From Shewanella sp. TC10 (lineage in GTDB: Bacteria; Pseudomonadota; Gammaproteobacteria; Enterobacterales; Shewanellaceae), in contig NZ_VKHR01000024.1 in the NCBI RefSeq assembly GCF_009663145.1, forward strand, positions 1 to 61,922: DNA of 61,922 bases, read 5' to 3'. Shown piece by piece: positions 38,187-47,079 of this stretch. A model generated the notes under the pieces. That model ran no database searches, was not told where the DNA came from, and saw only the letters and a program-made list of their open reading frames with translations. Each line of letters opens with the position of its first letter. The first letter of the stretch is position 1. The position numbers were made by a program, and so were the translations under genes.

Positions 38187-40670
38187 TTAAGAAAATTGTT
38201 GTTTTACTTCTATTCGGGCATCGAATAATGGGGAATATTTAGGATTATCCTGAACACGGTTCACAACACGCTTTTCATAGTCGCCAATCATAGGAAACGG
38301 TGTGGTATCGACGAAGCGATTAATCACGTTCATTGTGATCCGACATACATCATTGTCCCAATGATTCTCTAAAGCTGAACTAATCCAAGTAATTGACCCT
38401 GTACTAAACATTGCGCCTCCTCTCGCAGTTTCAAAAAACACTACGGAAGCTTTAGCCCATTGAGTTATTGCGCAGTCTTTCTCTTCATAGGTTATGCTCA
38501 CTGGTACACTAGAAATCTTCACATGTTCAATCGTTTTCATAAGTGGTGTCGAATCAGCTAGGTGTAATGCATGCCTTGGAGCACCATTGCCAGCATTGAA
38601 ACGATCAATTTCAAAACCTGCACAGCCTCCACGTACCTTATCAATACCGTAGGTACCAAAGTGAACACCTTCTTTACAGCCTGAAAATATCCATTTAGCT
38701 CTTGGGTTTTCTGCATCAGGAAGTTTTTTCATAGAACTGGAACCATTAAAAATCATGCCAGCCATCTCATTACCAAAAGTGACCCCTGTATTACGCCCTG
38801 CTTCAATCATTAACCCGCCGCGTCTACCATCAGTTAAATAACGCTCAGCTGTTGGAGCAAAGTTACGACTTTCCATAACTCCTGGCAGTGTCGGGTGTGT
38901 TCCTACTGACCAAAACCAGCCATTTCCCCCGGTATACACAAATCGACCACCATGTTCTTGATATGATTCGACTGCATCAAACATCTGAGCGGTAACATAC
39001 TCAGGGTGAGAAGCGCTCACAACACACTTATATTGCTTTAACAACTCAGGGTCATTATCTATCAATTCATCTGTAATAATGTCGTGCTCAATATTAAAGT
39101 GCTCCAGCATTGCTGTTATATGAGTGTCTTGGACAAAGTTATATGCAAAACCGCCTGGTTTCATGTGTATATCAGGGCGTTTTCGAGAGCCATAAATGTA
39201 ATAAAGACCATCAGCATGCTGATTGTAAACACATCCAGTGCCGAACTCTGGATTAGCTCTAAGAAAATCAAGATCACTATCATTAAAGTTATGACCTGGA
39301 TAGTTTTTCTTAGCTGTAACCCCGAGCGTGATATTTGAATACGCTAAATAGTTATATTCAGACATCCAAACAGCAAGTTTCGCCTGTGGCTTTCCTTTTG
39401 CTGCGGCAACAAAGAAAGTAATGTACTCAATAAAATCTCCCTGTCTTAGGCGTGCAGCATAAACTCCAGATTTAAGGTTATTAGGAATTTTATAACTGAA
39501 TGAACGCTTCCACTCTGCATCGTATAAGTCATCAGCATTAAATTTAATCGCATTAAACTCTTGTGGGTTTTCATTGACGTTAATAGAGCCTTTACTAAAA
39601 CAACCTCTAATTGCTAACTCTGGTAAATTATGTATGGTCCCTAAATTCATTGGATTGATGACATCGACAATTCGGTGACCTTCTGCCATTGAAAAATCGA
39701 AATGGGTACTTGCTTTTATCGTGCTATTTTCCAGCATTAAGCTTTCAATATCTTTCTGCTGAAGTGCTCTATCAACAAATTTGACATCTTGAACACGACC
39801 ATTAAATACTGAGTGGGGTTTATCTCTTTTATGACCTCCCCCTTTACGTGTTGCACCTATACGTAATGGGCCATCATGATAGATTCTGCAGTAATCCGTT
39901 ACTTTCGCCCATCGCGCAGTGAACTTATCGGCCGCACTAAATGGCGTTTCTAGCATAAATAGGCTAAATGAACCTGAAGTCCCATCATAACTTAATGCCA
40001 CATAAGACCAATCAAACGTGTTTAGTTTTAAATCTATTATTTTTTCATAACCTTCTGAAATAAATACCAGTTGATTTTTCTCATTCAGTTGAAGTGCCCA
40101 ACCGGTATTATTTAAATCATCACGACGAGATACTACCGTTTGACGTTTGATTTTGTGCCCAATATTTAAAGAAGGTGGATGGAAAGGATCTATGTTTTCA
40201 AGATCAGGGGCTTTGTAAGTTTCTGGGTCAAAAGTTGGATAAATGTAAGCTCCAACAGTGAAAGACCCCTGCGGTAATATAGGGTTTTGAACTTCAATAT
40301 ATGAACCAAGTTCAAGCTCTTGCTTTACTCCTGGGTAGCGACCATCGAATGATGAAGCAACTGTATCGACTCTAAACATATCCCGGTAACGAGTCACGGC
40401 ATCTCCATTGATCACTTTAACCAAGTCAGCAATAAAACCCTCACCAGTAAAATCAGATACGTAAAAATCAATTTTATCACCAGGGCGAACACTAAGTTCG
40501 GAGCTGTAACCCAGTAAAGTTCGCGGGCTTATGTTTGCATCTGAAACAGAAGCTGTTTTATATTGAGTATCATTCCCCCATGCGAATGCCTTAGGTGCAA
40601 ATGCTGCTGCTGCTCCAACTGCTGCACCAGCCAGAAAACCACGGCGACTTGTCATAAATTTAGATGTCAT
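38187..40670 (-). CDS. Tat-exported N,N-dimethylformamidase large-subunit-like protein
   Basis: 827 residues from the ATG at 40670, which GGAG (5 bases upstream) selects over an ATG at 40685. A twin-arginine signal (TSRRGFLAGAAVGAAAAFAP) marks folded export. The order follows the DMFase large subunit: an N-terminal strand domain, a concanavalin/LamG-like domain (about 115-330), then the catalytic region with VWMSEYNYLAYSN, NPEFGTGCVYNQHADG, DIITDELID and VSASHPEYVT, and FVYTGGNGWFW. Known DMFase is a cytosolic alpha2beta2 non-haem iron amidohydrolase; the small subunit is absent here and the enzyme is periplasmic, so the substrate is probably another amide. Confidence 0.82.
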   Translation of the reverse strand: MTSKFMTSRRGFLAGAAVGAAAAFAPKAFAWGNDTQYKTASVSDANISPRTLLGYSSELSVRPGDKIDFYVSDFTGEGFIADLVKVINGDAVTRYRDMFRVDTVASSFDGRYPGVKQELELGSYIEVQNPILPQGSFTVGAYIYPTFDPETYKAPDLENIDPFHPPSLNIGHKIKRQTVVSRRDDLNNTGWALQLNEKNQLVFISEGYEKIIDLKLNTFDWSYVALSYDGTSGSFSLFMLETPFSAADKFTARWAKVTDYCRIYHDGPLRIGATRKGGGHKRDKPHSVFNGRVQDVKFVDRALQQKDIESLMLENSTIKASTHFDFSMAEGHRIVDVINPMNLGTIHNLPELAIRGCFSKGSINVNENPQEFNAIKFNADDLYDAEWKRSFSYKIPNNLKSGVYAARLRQGDFIEYITFFVAAAKGKPQAKLAVWMSEYNYLAYSNITLGVTAKKNYPGHNFNDSDLDFLRANPEFGTGCVYNQHADGLYYIYGSRKRPDIHMKPGGFAYNFVQDTHITAMLEHFNIEHDIITDELIDNDPELLKQYKCVVSASHPEYVTAQMFDAVESYQEHGGRFVYTGGNGWFWSVGTHPTLPGVMESRNFAPTAERYLTDGRRGGLMIEAGRNTGVTFGNEMAGMIFNGSSSMKKLPDAENPRAKWIFSGCKEGVHFGTYGIDKVRGGCAGFEIDRFNAGNGAPRHALHLADSTPLMKTIEHVKISSVPVSITYEEKDCAITQWAKASVVFFETARGGAMFSTGSITWISSALENHWDNDVCRITMNVINRFVDTTPFPMIGDYEKRVVNRVQDNPKYSPLFDARIEVKQQFS

Positions 40671-40785
40671 ATTATCTCCAACCATTTAATTCATTAACTA
40701 TTTATTAGAACCGGCCCATTGAATTGAGCGCTGAACTAGATATGGGTCAAGCTTAATGATTGAGTGATATTCACACCAGTCACCA

Positions 40786-40807
40786 GGTGTAGTAAAATAC
40801 TTACACC
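40786..40807. promoter_or_regulatory. Candidate LysR operator between the DMFase-like gene and its regulator
   Basis: GGTGTA, 10 bases, TACACC: a perfect 6-bp inverted repeat close to the T-N11-A layout of LysR sites, located 20 bases before the LysR start. An overlapping ACACC...GGTGT pair at 40773-40790 may be a second half-site. Confidence 0.55.
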
Positions 40808-40826
40808 ATAATATTGGAGAGCCTCA

Positions 40827-41699
40827 ATGAACCTATCAGCAATTCGCGCTTTTGTGCTGACAGCACAGTTTGGAAGTATTTCTCAAGCAGCCAAACGTAT
40901 GAAGAAAAACCGCGTTCAAGTGAGTCAGTGGATTGCTGGATTAGAAGATGACTGGAATAACAAAGTATTCGATAGAACGAAGTCTAGCGTTACGCTAACA
41001 ATTGCTGGTGAACATTTACTTCGTTCATGCGAAAGTTTATTGCAGGCTCAAAATGAACTTGATACTGTCGCGATGTCACTCGTTGAAGAGAAAACTCAGC
41101 TGACTTTAGGGATCAGCTACTCACTTCCTGCTCAATTAGTAAGTTCGCTAACGAATATCTGTTTAGAGCACCTACCGAATACGAATGTTCGCATAGTACA
41201 AATGAGGGATGAGTCGTTATTGAGTTTGATTCATGATAAACAACTAGATATTGCTGTGCTAAATTATATGCACGCACATTCTGTACCGGACGACTTACAG
41301 CATATAGGCGAATACATGTCGATATCAATATGTGCGCCAACTCACCCGCTATCGGCTTTAGACAAAGTAAAAAGCAAAGATTTATTAAAATATTATTTTA
41401 TTTCTATGCCGCTTGAGAAGGCTATCACGCCTTGGGAACTGCCCAAAATAGTAAAACGTATAGAAGCTGGCAACCTAGAAACAATCAAACAATTAGTTGT
41501 TTCTGGTTCTGGCTTTGCTGCGTTACCTAAGTGGTATATAGAAAAGGAACTGACAACTGGCCATTTGGTAGAGATTAAACACCCAGATGCAAAAATTGTT
41601 GATAAATTAGGTCTACTTCCGTTTGCCAACACTGCAGATACTCGGATTAATGAGGCATTACGTAAAGAACTTCGAAGCTGGATTAAACAAATAGTATGA
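40827..41699 (+). CDS. LysR-family transcriptional regulator
   Basis: 290 residues. The winged HTH is at about 3-62 (LSAIRAFVLTAQFGSISQAAKRMKKNRVQVSQWIAGLED split over helices), followed by the periplasmic-binding-like effector domain from about 90. GGAG lies about 9 bases before the ATG. The gene is divergent from the DMFase-like/lipoprotein pair and 156 bases from it, the classic layout of a LysR regulator with its target. It probably activates that operon in response to the amide substrate or a product. Confidence 0.85.
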   Translation: MNLSAIRAFVLTAQFGSISQAAKRMKKNRVQVSQWIAGLEDDWNNKVFDRTKSSVTLTIAGEHLLRSCESLLQAQNELDTVAMSLVEEKTQLTLGISYSLPAQLVSSLTNICLEHLPNTNVRIVQMRDESLLSLIHDKQLDIAVLNYMHAHSVPDDLQHIGEYMSISICAPTHPLSALDKVKSKDLLKYYFISMPLEKAITPWELPKIVKRIEAGNLETIKQLVVSGSGFAALPKWYIEKELTTGHLVEIKHPDAKIVDKLGLLPFANTADTRINEALRKELRSWIKQIV

Positions 41700-41863
41700 A
41701 TAACAAGTTGTATCATTAGCTCATGAACTGTAAATAAAAATTGCCATTCAGTTAAGCGACATCCTATATCCCTGATTATTCTGTCGTGGCTAATTTAGTA
41801 ATTAACTTTGCCTTTCTGACAAACAAAAATAAGCAATACTCTCTACATAAGCCCCATCGAATA

Positions 41864-41889
41864 AAAAGGCGACTATTGGGTCGCCTTTT
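41864..41889. terminator. Bidirectional terminator, probably the original purL terminator
   Basis: 10-bp stem AAAAGGCGAC/GTCGCCTTTT, 6-base loop, T-tracts on both strands. It lies about 50 bases after the stop of the purL tail and also serves the convergent LysR gene. Confidence 0.85.
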
Positions 41890-41935
41890 GCTGTTGTTTA
41901 AACCTCAACTGGGTTAATTGAGATTTAAGTGCAAC

Positions 41936-42058
41936 TTATCCTAACTTAACGCGTGCATTACGGAACATACGCATCCATGGGCTGTCTTCTGCCCACTCGT
42001 CTGGGTGCCATGAGTTAGCAACGGTTCTGAATACACGCTCTGGATGCGGCATTATGAT
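41936..42058 (-). pseudogene. purL: 3' end of purL (FGAM synthetase), last 40 codons
   Basis: The end of this frame reads [18 protein letters not shown] and continues [21 protein letters not shown], which I recognise as the extreme C-terminus of PurL, including the glutaminase-domain catalytic His and Glu of the PHPE motif. The preceding residues are IS30 transposase, joined in frame at about 42056-42064. The rest of purL, more than 1,200 codons, is not in the window. The original stop codon and terminator are preserved, so this is the true 3' end of a purL copy whose 5' part was replaced. Confidence 0.88.
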
Positions 42059-42720
42059 TGTTTCTCGTTCTAAGATTGTTACTATGGCTCCGGTTCCATG
42101 CTTACCCAAAACAGTATCAATTTCCCAGCCACCAAAACGTTCACTGTTATCAACAACCTCAGGTCTTTCATCTATAGAAACTGCATTCTTGATAACGGGC
42201 TCGCGTTCTTTTTTACCTCGTCTATACCTTTTATGGCCCTGAAGTAAGTGACGGTATAGCTTGCCACCTTGCCTCTTATCGAGCGCAACAAAACGATAAA
42301 TCCATTCATGACTGACATTGGCACCGACATGGGTTAACACGTTCGATATTTGCTCAGGACTTCAGTCATTGGTGAGCAAAACCTCAATAAAATCGATACG
42401 GCGTTGTGGTATTCGATATTTGGCTGCACACCGTCTTTTCATCACTGCTAACTGGTGCGCTAACACAGATGAATATAGCGAATTATTACAACCACGCTTT
42501 AATTCACGATAAACGGTTGAACGATGACATTTAACAGTATTGGCAATGTCTGATATAGAAATACCTCGATCGAAAAGGGCTGAAATCAGATATCTTCTTC
42601 TCTCAGTCAACTGCTGATAACTCATAGTGATACTCTTTCTTCTTTGGCGAGATAAAGCCTACCACTTTCAGCAGTAGGCTTCTTCTATACCTCAATTAAG
42701 AGTGTCGCAGTTATTATCTG
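42056..42720 (-). mobile_element. IS30-family insertion sequence remnant
   Basis: Encodes the N-terminal two thirds of an IS30 transposase and then breaks off at the purL tail; the 3' half of the element is missing. The transposase-proximal end probably lies near 42690-42720, where GTGTCGCAGTTATTATCTG resembles an IS30-type terminal repeat. The other terminal repeat is absent, so the exact end is uncertain. Confidence 0.72.
42059..42625 (-). pseudogene. IS30 transposase, broken by a stop codon and truncated
   Basis: Begins MSYQQLTERRRYLISALFDR with a clear HTH_38 domain (ISISDIANTVKCHRSTVYREL). A TGA at 42362-42364 interrupts the frame exactly where IS30 proteins read a Trp (NDWSPEQIS), so a single TGG-to-TGA change explains it. 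The same frame continues through [19 protein letters not shown] and the catalytic-core segment [20 protein letters not shown] before ending in purL sequence. The DDE core is incomplete and transposition is not possible from this copy. Confidence 0.88.
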
Positions 42721-43241
42721 AATTCTGGGATGTTAGTAAGTAAATATGCTTACATAATCTATTTCATCTTTTCCTAGTAACACCAAAGTTCGGCCATAAT
42801 ATCTAACTCCTGCAATAATTCACTTGTATATCGTTATTCAACATTTATTTATGCAAATGTTGAATAATTAATGATGGCTATAGCCCTACTAATATAAGGA
42901 AGTTAAAAGGATTATTCATAAAGTGTACTTTTCAAGCTGCAATATGGTAATCAGAAAATATAAAAGACTGTCATAAGTCCTATTTAAAAGTCATTTTCCT
43001 ACAATTATAATTATTCTCAGAGTGTTAGCTAATTTGTTGAACTTATCTATTACATGTTCAATTAATTGCTTATGTACTTACCAGTCATAGCAATTTAAAT
43101 AAGAAACATTGGATAGGTATTCGACAATTTAATGGAGCTTCATCATCTTCACTTTAATAAATCTGATACTCTGTTTACTACTTAGATTCATCACCCCAAA
43201 GTGTAAAACTTAGATCGTTATAATTATTAACGTTCCCTGCA

Positions 43242-43268
43242 AGAGGCCAACTTTGGCCTCTTTTTTTA
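43242..43268 (+). terminator. Orphan intrinsic terminator
   Basis: 9-bp stem AGAGGCCAA/TTGGCCTCT, 2-base loop, followed by seven T. No gene precedes it on the plus strand for more than 1.5 kb apart from the LysR gene, which has its own terminator. Confidence 0.8.
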
Positions 43269-43680
43269 TATTATTTGTCAGTTTAAATTGAATAAACAAT
43301 GTTTTACTTATCAAAGTAACAAGGGGATTCCCCTCTTTGGTCGCAACATTTCATATGACACACACTGAGCATAGAATGACATTATATTTAATGCGCCTTT
43401 CTACCTAAATAAACTCTGCTTTTTGCATTAAAAATATCTTTACCCTAATTAGTATGATAATTAATTCCCCCGTTCCATTGAACCCAATCTATTTTCACCG
43501 TTTCATTCACACATCGACATTTACCTGAGGATGTCAATACAATTCAAGAAAGCAATTTAGTAAAGTACTAATTCTTCGATTTAAAAAAAACTCTATGATG
43601 CAGCTAACAATTTCATACTTACTGTTATAACTCCCAGAGAATTTACTTATTTTTGTCGTTAGTCTTTGTGTTAATCAAGA

Positions 43681-43717
43681 TGCGATATGCATGTTGATGG
43701 TTAGCGAAAATATCGCA
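43681..43717. promoter_or_regulatory. Inverted repeat upstream of the decaheme gene
   Basis: TGCGATAT and ATATCGCA are perfect complements separated by 21 bases, ending 25 bases before the first possible start of the DmsE-like gene. It could be an operator for a dimeric regulator or a 5' leader stem. Confidence 0.4.
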
Positions 43718-43742
43718 CATACCTATAACTATATGATGACCA

Positions 43743-44666
43743 ATGGCAGATGATATGAAAAATTTAACTTTTATGAGTGTGGTGCTCATTTTGATATCGA
43801 GTTTTAGCGCTAGCGTGCAAGCTGAGCCACTCGATACCTTAATGAAGAAGTTTGAGGAAGGAACTTATTCTAAAAAAGGCGCGGATGGATGCTTAATGTG
43901 TCACAAACGTTCTGAAAAAGTCATGGCGCTTTTTGATGGTGTACACGGGCAAGCAAACAGTTCTAGTAGCCCAATGGGCGGACTTCAGTGCGAAGCTTGT
44001 CATGGCCCTCAAGGCAAACACCGAGGTAAAAATGAACCCATGATTGGTTTCGGTGAAGACGCTATTTTAACTGCGCAGATGCAAAATACTGTATGTACCG
44101 CTTGTCACAATGATACGTCCCGAAGTGCATGGCATACCTCTATGCATGCTGATCAAGACGTAAGCTGCGTGAGTTGTCATGAAATCCATGTGGCCAAAGA
44201 CCCTGTCATGGTCAAGAAGAACCAACCTAAAGTCTGCGCTGAGTGTCACACCAAAGTGAACGCTGATATTCATAAGCGTAGCAGCCACCCAATTGATAAT
44301 GGCTCTATGGTTTGCTCTGACTGTCATAATCCTCACGGTACTATGACTGAAAGCGAGTTAAAAGGTTATAACGTCAATCAAACTTGTTTTGAATGTCACG
44401 CAGAAAAACGTGGGCCATTCCTGTGGGAACATGCGCCTGTGATGGAAAATTGTGCCAATTGTCACGATGCTCACGGTAGCGTTAACAATGACTTACTTAA
44501 ATCTCGTGTACCTATGTTGTGTAAACAATGTCATGCCGGCGATATCCATGCATCTACGGTTCCAGGAGACAACCAAAGTATACAAACAGCGGGTCAAGGT
44601 TGTTTAAATTGTCATAGTCAAATTCATGGCTCTAACCACACTTCTGGAAAAGCGCTTCAGTTTTAA
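43743..44666 (+). CDS. DmsE-type decaheme c-type cytochrome (MtrA family)
   Basis: 307 residues from the first ATG; the ATG at 43755 gives a tighter signal peptide (cleavage after SVQA) and may be the true start. Ten CXXCH haem sites are present, the first at about residue 46-50 from that start, spaced as in MtrA/DmsE/PioA. These periplasmic cytochromes plug into an outer-membrane barrel and carry electrons across the outer membrane. The gene for the barrel follows after 11 bases. No dmsA/dmsB DMSO reductase genes are in the window, so the terminal acceptor of this conduit is not the usual one, or the reductase is elsewhere. Confidence 0.92.
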   Translation: MADDMKNLTFMSVVLILISSFSASVQAEPLDTLMKKFEEGTYSKKGADGCLMCHKRSEKVMALFDGVHGQANSSSSPMGGLQCEACHGPQGKHRGKNEPMIGFGEDAILTAQMQNTVCTACHNDTSRSAWHTSMHADQDVSCVSCHEIHVAKDPVMVKKNQPKVCAECHTKVNADIHKRSSHPIDNGSMVCSDCHNPHGTMTESELKGYNVNQTCFECHAEKRGPFLWEHAPVMENCANCHDAHGSVNNDLLKSRVPMLCKQCHAGDIHASTVPGDNQSIQTAGQGCLNCHSQIHGSNHTSGKALQF

Positions 44667-44677
44667 GGGAACATCTT

Positions 44678-46690
44678 ATGAAATTTAAATTAAGTGTAAT
44701 TACTTTAGCTCTCGCTGGTTTTAGTAGTGGAGCAATGGCTTTTGATTTTGGTGTTACTGCAGCGGCTCAAGGTGCTACCCAAATCACTGAAAAATGGAAA
44801 TGCAAAAGCTGTGTTTCTGAATCCTCAAAAGTCGGTAGCGCGGGTGTTGAAATGGGTTCAATGGACTCTGATGATAATCATGCTGCTAATACATTGAAGT
44901 ATCAAGATGGCTTTGCTGCAGGTGTGAATGCTGACTTAGCATACTATGATAATGGTCATCGTACAGAGGTTATTGCTGATGACCTAGGTAGCGAACAAGG
45001 CAGCATTAGTGTTAGCACTGGTAAATTAGGTGTATGGGGTGTAAAAGCCAGCTTTGATGAAAAAAGCCACTATGATGCAGATAATGCACAAAGTGTCTGG
45101 ACTAGTAACGATGGGCAATTTGTAGAAAATGAAGATCTCGTCACCCAAGAATTATCATTAAAACGCGATCGTTATCAACTTGAAGCCGATTATACCCTTG
45201 ATCGATACGCAGGTTATGTAAATTACAGCATCGAAGATAAAACGGGTAAAAAAGCCACAAGTATGAGTAATGGTGGTATTAACGCTATTAACTTAGCAGC
45301 ACCTGTAGATACACGTACGCAAAATTTATCCGCAGGGATTAATTTAAACGGAGATAACTGGTTTTCAGAAATTAATTATCGAGGAAGTGTTTTTGAGAAC
45401 AATATCCACGCATTATCACTAGAAAACAGTGAGTATCCAAACGCATCACAAGCTGCAGATAACCAAGCTCATTTCGTTAGTATTCTCGGCAATTACCGTT
45501 TTGATAAAAGCTATCTAACTGGTCGCTTGGTTGGCGGTAACATGAAACAAGATAGTAACGTCATAACTCTAGCTGGCACTCCAACCCCAGAACATAGTAA
45601 TGACGTTGAGGTGGAGACTTTAGATGCTAACTTTAAAGCCTCGAGCTTGGTGGCTAAAGGACTGCGTATCAATGCGTCATTGGATTACTCTGACAGAGAT
45701 AATTCAACTGAGGTCAATGAATATGAGCAGTACCAGTACAACACAGTCACAGGTGAAATGGTTGAAAATAGTGTCTATGACATTACCCGTACTGTGTATA
45801 AAGTCAGCGCTAGTTATAATCTAGCTAGAGGTCAACGTGTTGAAGCTGGTTTTGATCGAATTGATACTGAACGTTCAGCTCAAGATCGTGAAAAAACCGA
45901 CGACAATGTGGTTTGGGCACAATGGCGTGCAAACAGCTTTGATAAATGGGATTTACGTCTCAAGGGTAGTTACTCAGACAAGGGCGGCTCATCATTCTTA
46001 TACGATGATGCCGTTGCTAATAATGAAACTGAGTTAATGCTTAAGTACCACCTAGCTGATAAAAAAAGTTCCAAAGCTGAAGTGTTTGTCACACATACAC
46101 CACTGGATAACTTAGCTATAAGTTTAAATGGATATTACTCTATTGATGATTACACCAATACTGATATTGGTTTAGTTGAATCTGAAAATATGGGATATGA
46201 CATTAGCGTTAACTGGCAAATCACTGATACCTTTAATTTAAGCGGTGACGGTGGCTATCAGTGGATTGATAACCAACAAGCTAGTGCTAAAAATGATTAC
46301 AGCAACTATTGGCAAAGCAATACCAATGAAGAGTTTGGTTTTATTGGTGTAGGGTTTGATTTCACTGGATTGGCTGATTATGGCGTGATTATTGGTGGAC
46401 ACTACAGCTATGCGTTGTCATTCAGTGATACTGATGTAGATAGTCAAGATGTATTTGGTCTGTTCGAGTCAACGAGTCACAATGCTTCAGTGTTTGTTGA
46501 TTACGCATTATCAACATCCATGACTGTAGGGCTACGTTATGAAATTGAACGATATGAAGATAACGATGACACCTATCTACCAGTCAATAATTATCCAGGT
46601 ACCGCACCTACTGGTTTGAAAACATTAGGCGAGCTTAACCATGATTACACTGCACACCTTGTAATGGCAAACTTTAGGTATCAATTCTAA
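44678..46690 (+). CDS. DmsF/MtrB/PioB-type decaheme-associated outer-membrane barrel
   Basis: 670 residues. Sec signal peptide (cleavage after GAMA), a CXXC pair at Cys42-Lys-Ser-Cys45 that is typical of MtrB/DmsF N-termini in Shewanella, then about 26 amphipathic beta strands ending in a C-terminal Phe (MANFRYQF). The barrel sheathes the decaheme cytochrome so that electrons cross the outer membrane. GGGA lies about 9 bases before the ATG. Terminated by the hairpin at 46746-46791. Confidence 0.92.
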   Translation: MKFKLSVITLALAGFSSGAMAFDFGVTAAAQGATQITEKWKCKSCVSESSKVGSAGVEMGSMDSDDNHAANTLKYQDGFAAGVNADLAYYDNGHRTEVIADDLGSEQGSISVSTGKLGVWGVKASFDEKSHYDADNAQSVWTSNDGQFVENEDLVTQELSLKRDRYQLEADYTLDRYAGYVNYSIEDKTGKKATSMSNGGINAINLAAPVDTRTQNLSAGINLNGDNWFSEINYRGSVFENNIHALSLENSEYPNASQAADNQAHFVSILGNYRFDKSYLTGRLVGGNMKQDSNVITLAGTPTPEHSNDVEVETLDANFKASSLVAKGLRINASLDYSDRDNSTEVNEYEQYQYNTVTGEMVENSVYDITRTVYKVSASYNLARGQRVEAGFDRIDTERSAQDREKTDDNVVWAQWRANSFDKWDLRLKGSYSDKGGSSFLYDDAVANNETELMLKYHLADKKSSKAEVFVTHTPLDNLAISLNGYYSIDDYTNTDIGLVESENMGYDISVNWQITDTFNLSGDGGYQWIDNQQASAKNDYSNYWQSNTNEEFGFIGVGFDFTGLADYGVIIGGHYSYALSFSDTDVDSQDVFGLFESTSHNASVFVDYALSTSMTVGLRYEIERYEDNDDTYLPVNNYPGTAPTGLKTLGELNHDYTAHLVMANFRYQF

Positions 46691-47079
46691 AGCTCAGAAT
46701 AGCGTCTGATATGACTAAGATTAAACGGACCTAAAACTGAATTTGAAAGCGGCTATCATTTGCCTTTTACGGTAACGATAGTCGCTTTTTTGTTGGTAAA
46801 TAAAAGTACACGGCGACAATACCCACAAACTTTTGGACTAAAATTAGTTGCAGGTATGTCTCCTTAAATCACATTAAAACTGAACATATTGAGATAAAGC
46901 GATAGCCCTACGATTATCAGCAAGGTATGCTAACTAATAATTGTAACGGCTTCATCGCTCAACCACTTCCCGTCCTATACTATTGTTTAAATTGACTTTT
47001 TGCATCTTTAACTTTGATTGATGACCAAAATGGTAAACATACCAGTATAAGCCATTTCCAGCGCCAAAGTGGCTTTTAT
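46691..47079. other. Convergent intergenic region
   Basis: 389 bases between the DmsF-like gene and the response regulator gene. It contains the terminator of the conduit operon and, at about 47049-47078, a weak hairpin that may end the two-component operon. Nothing else was seen. Confidence 0.5.
46746..46791 (+). terminator. Intrinsic terminator of the DmsEF-like operon
   Basis: 10-bp stem AGCGGCTATC/GATAGTCGCT with one G-T pair, 19-base loop, followed by six T. Confidence 0.8.

Larger units (their letters stand above)
42721..43742. other. 1-kb gene-less region upstream of the decaheme gene
   Basis: AT-rich, with no credible ORF on either strand. It contains one orphan intrinsic terminator (43242-43268) and, close to the decaheme gene, an 8-bp inverted repeat (43681-43717). 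Confidence 0.55.

Noticed and set aside
42721..43240. Search for a missing purL 5' part or the other half of the IS30 element to the right of the remnant
   Set aside because: No coding similarity to either was seen; the stretch has no credible frame.
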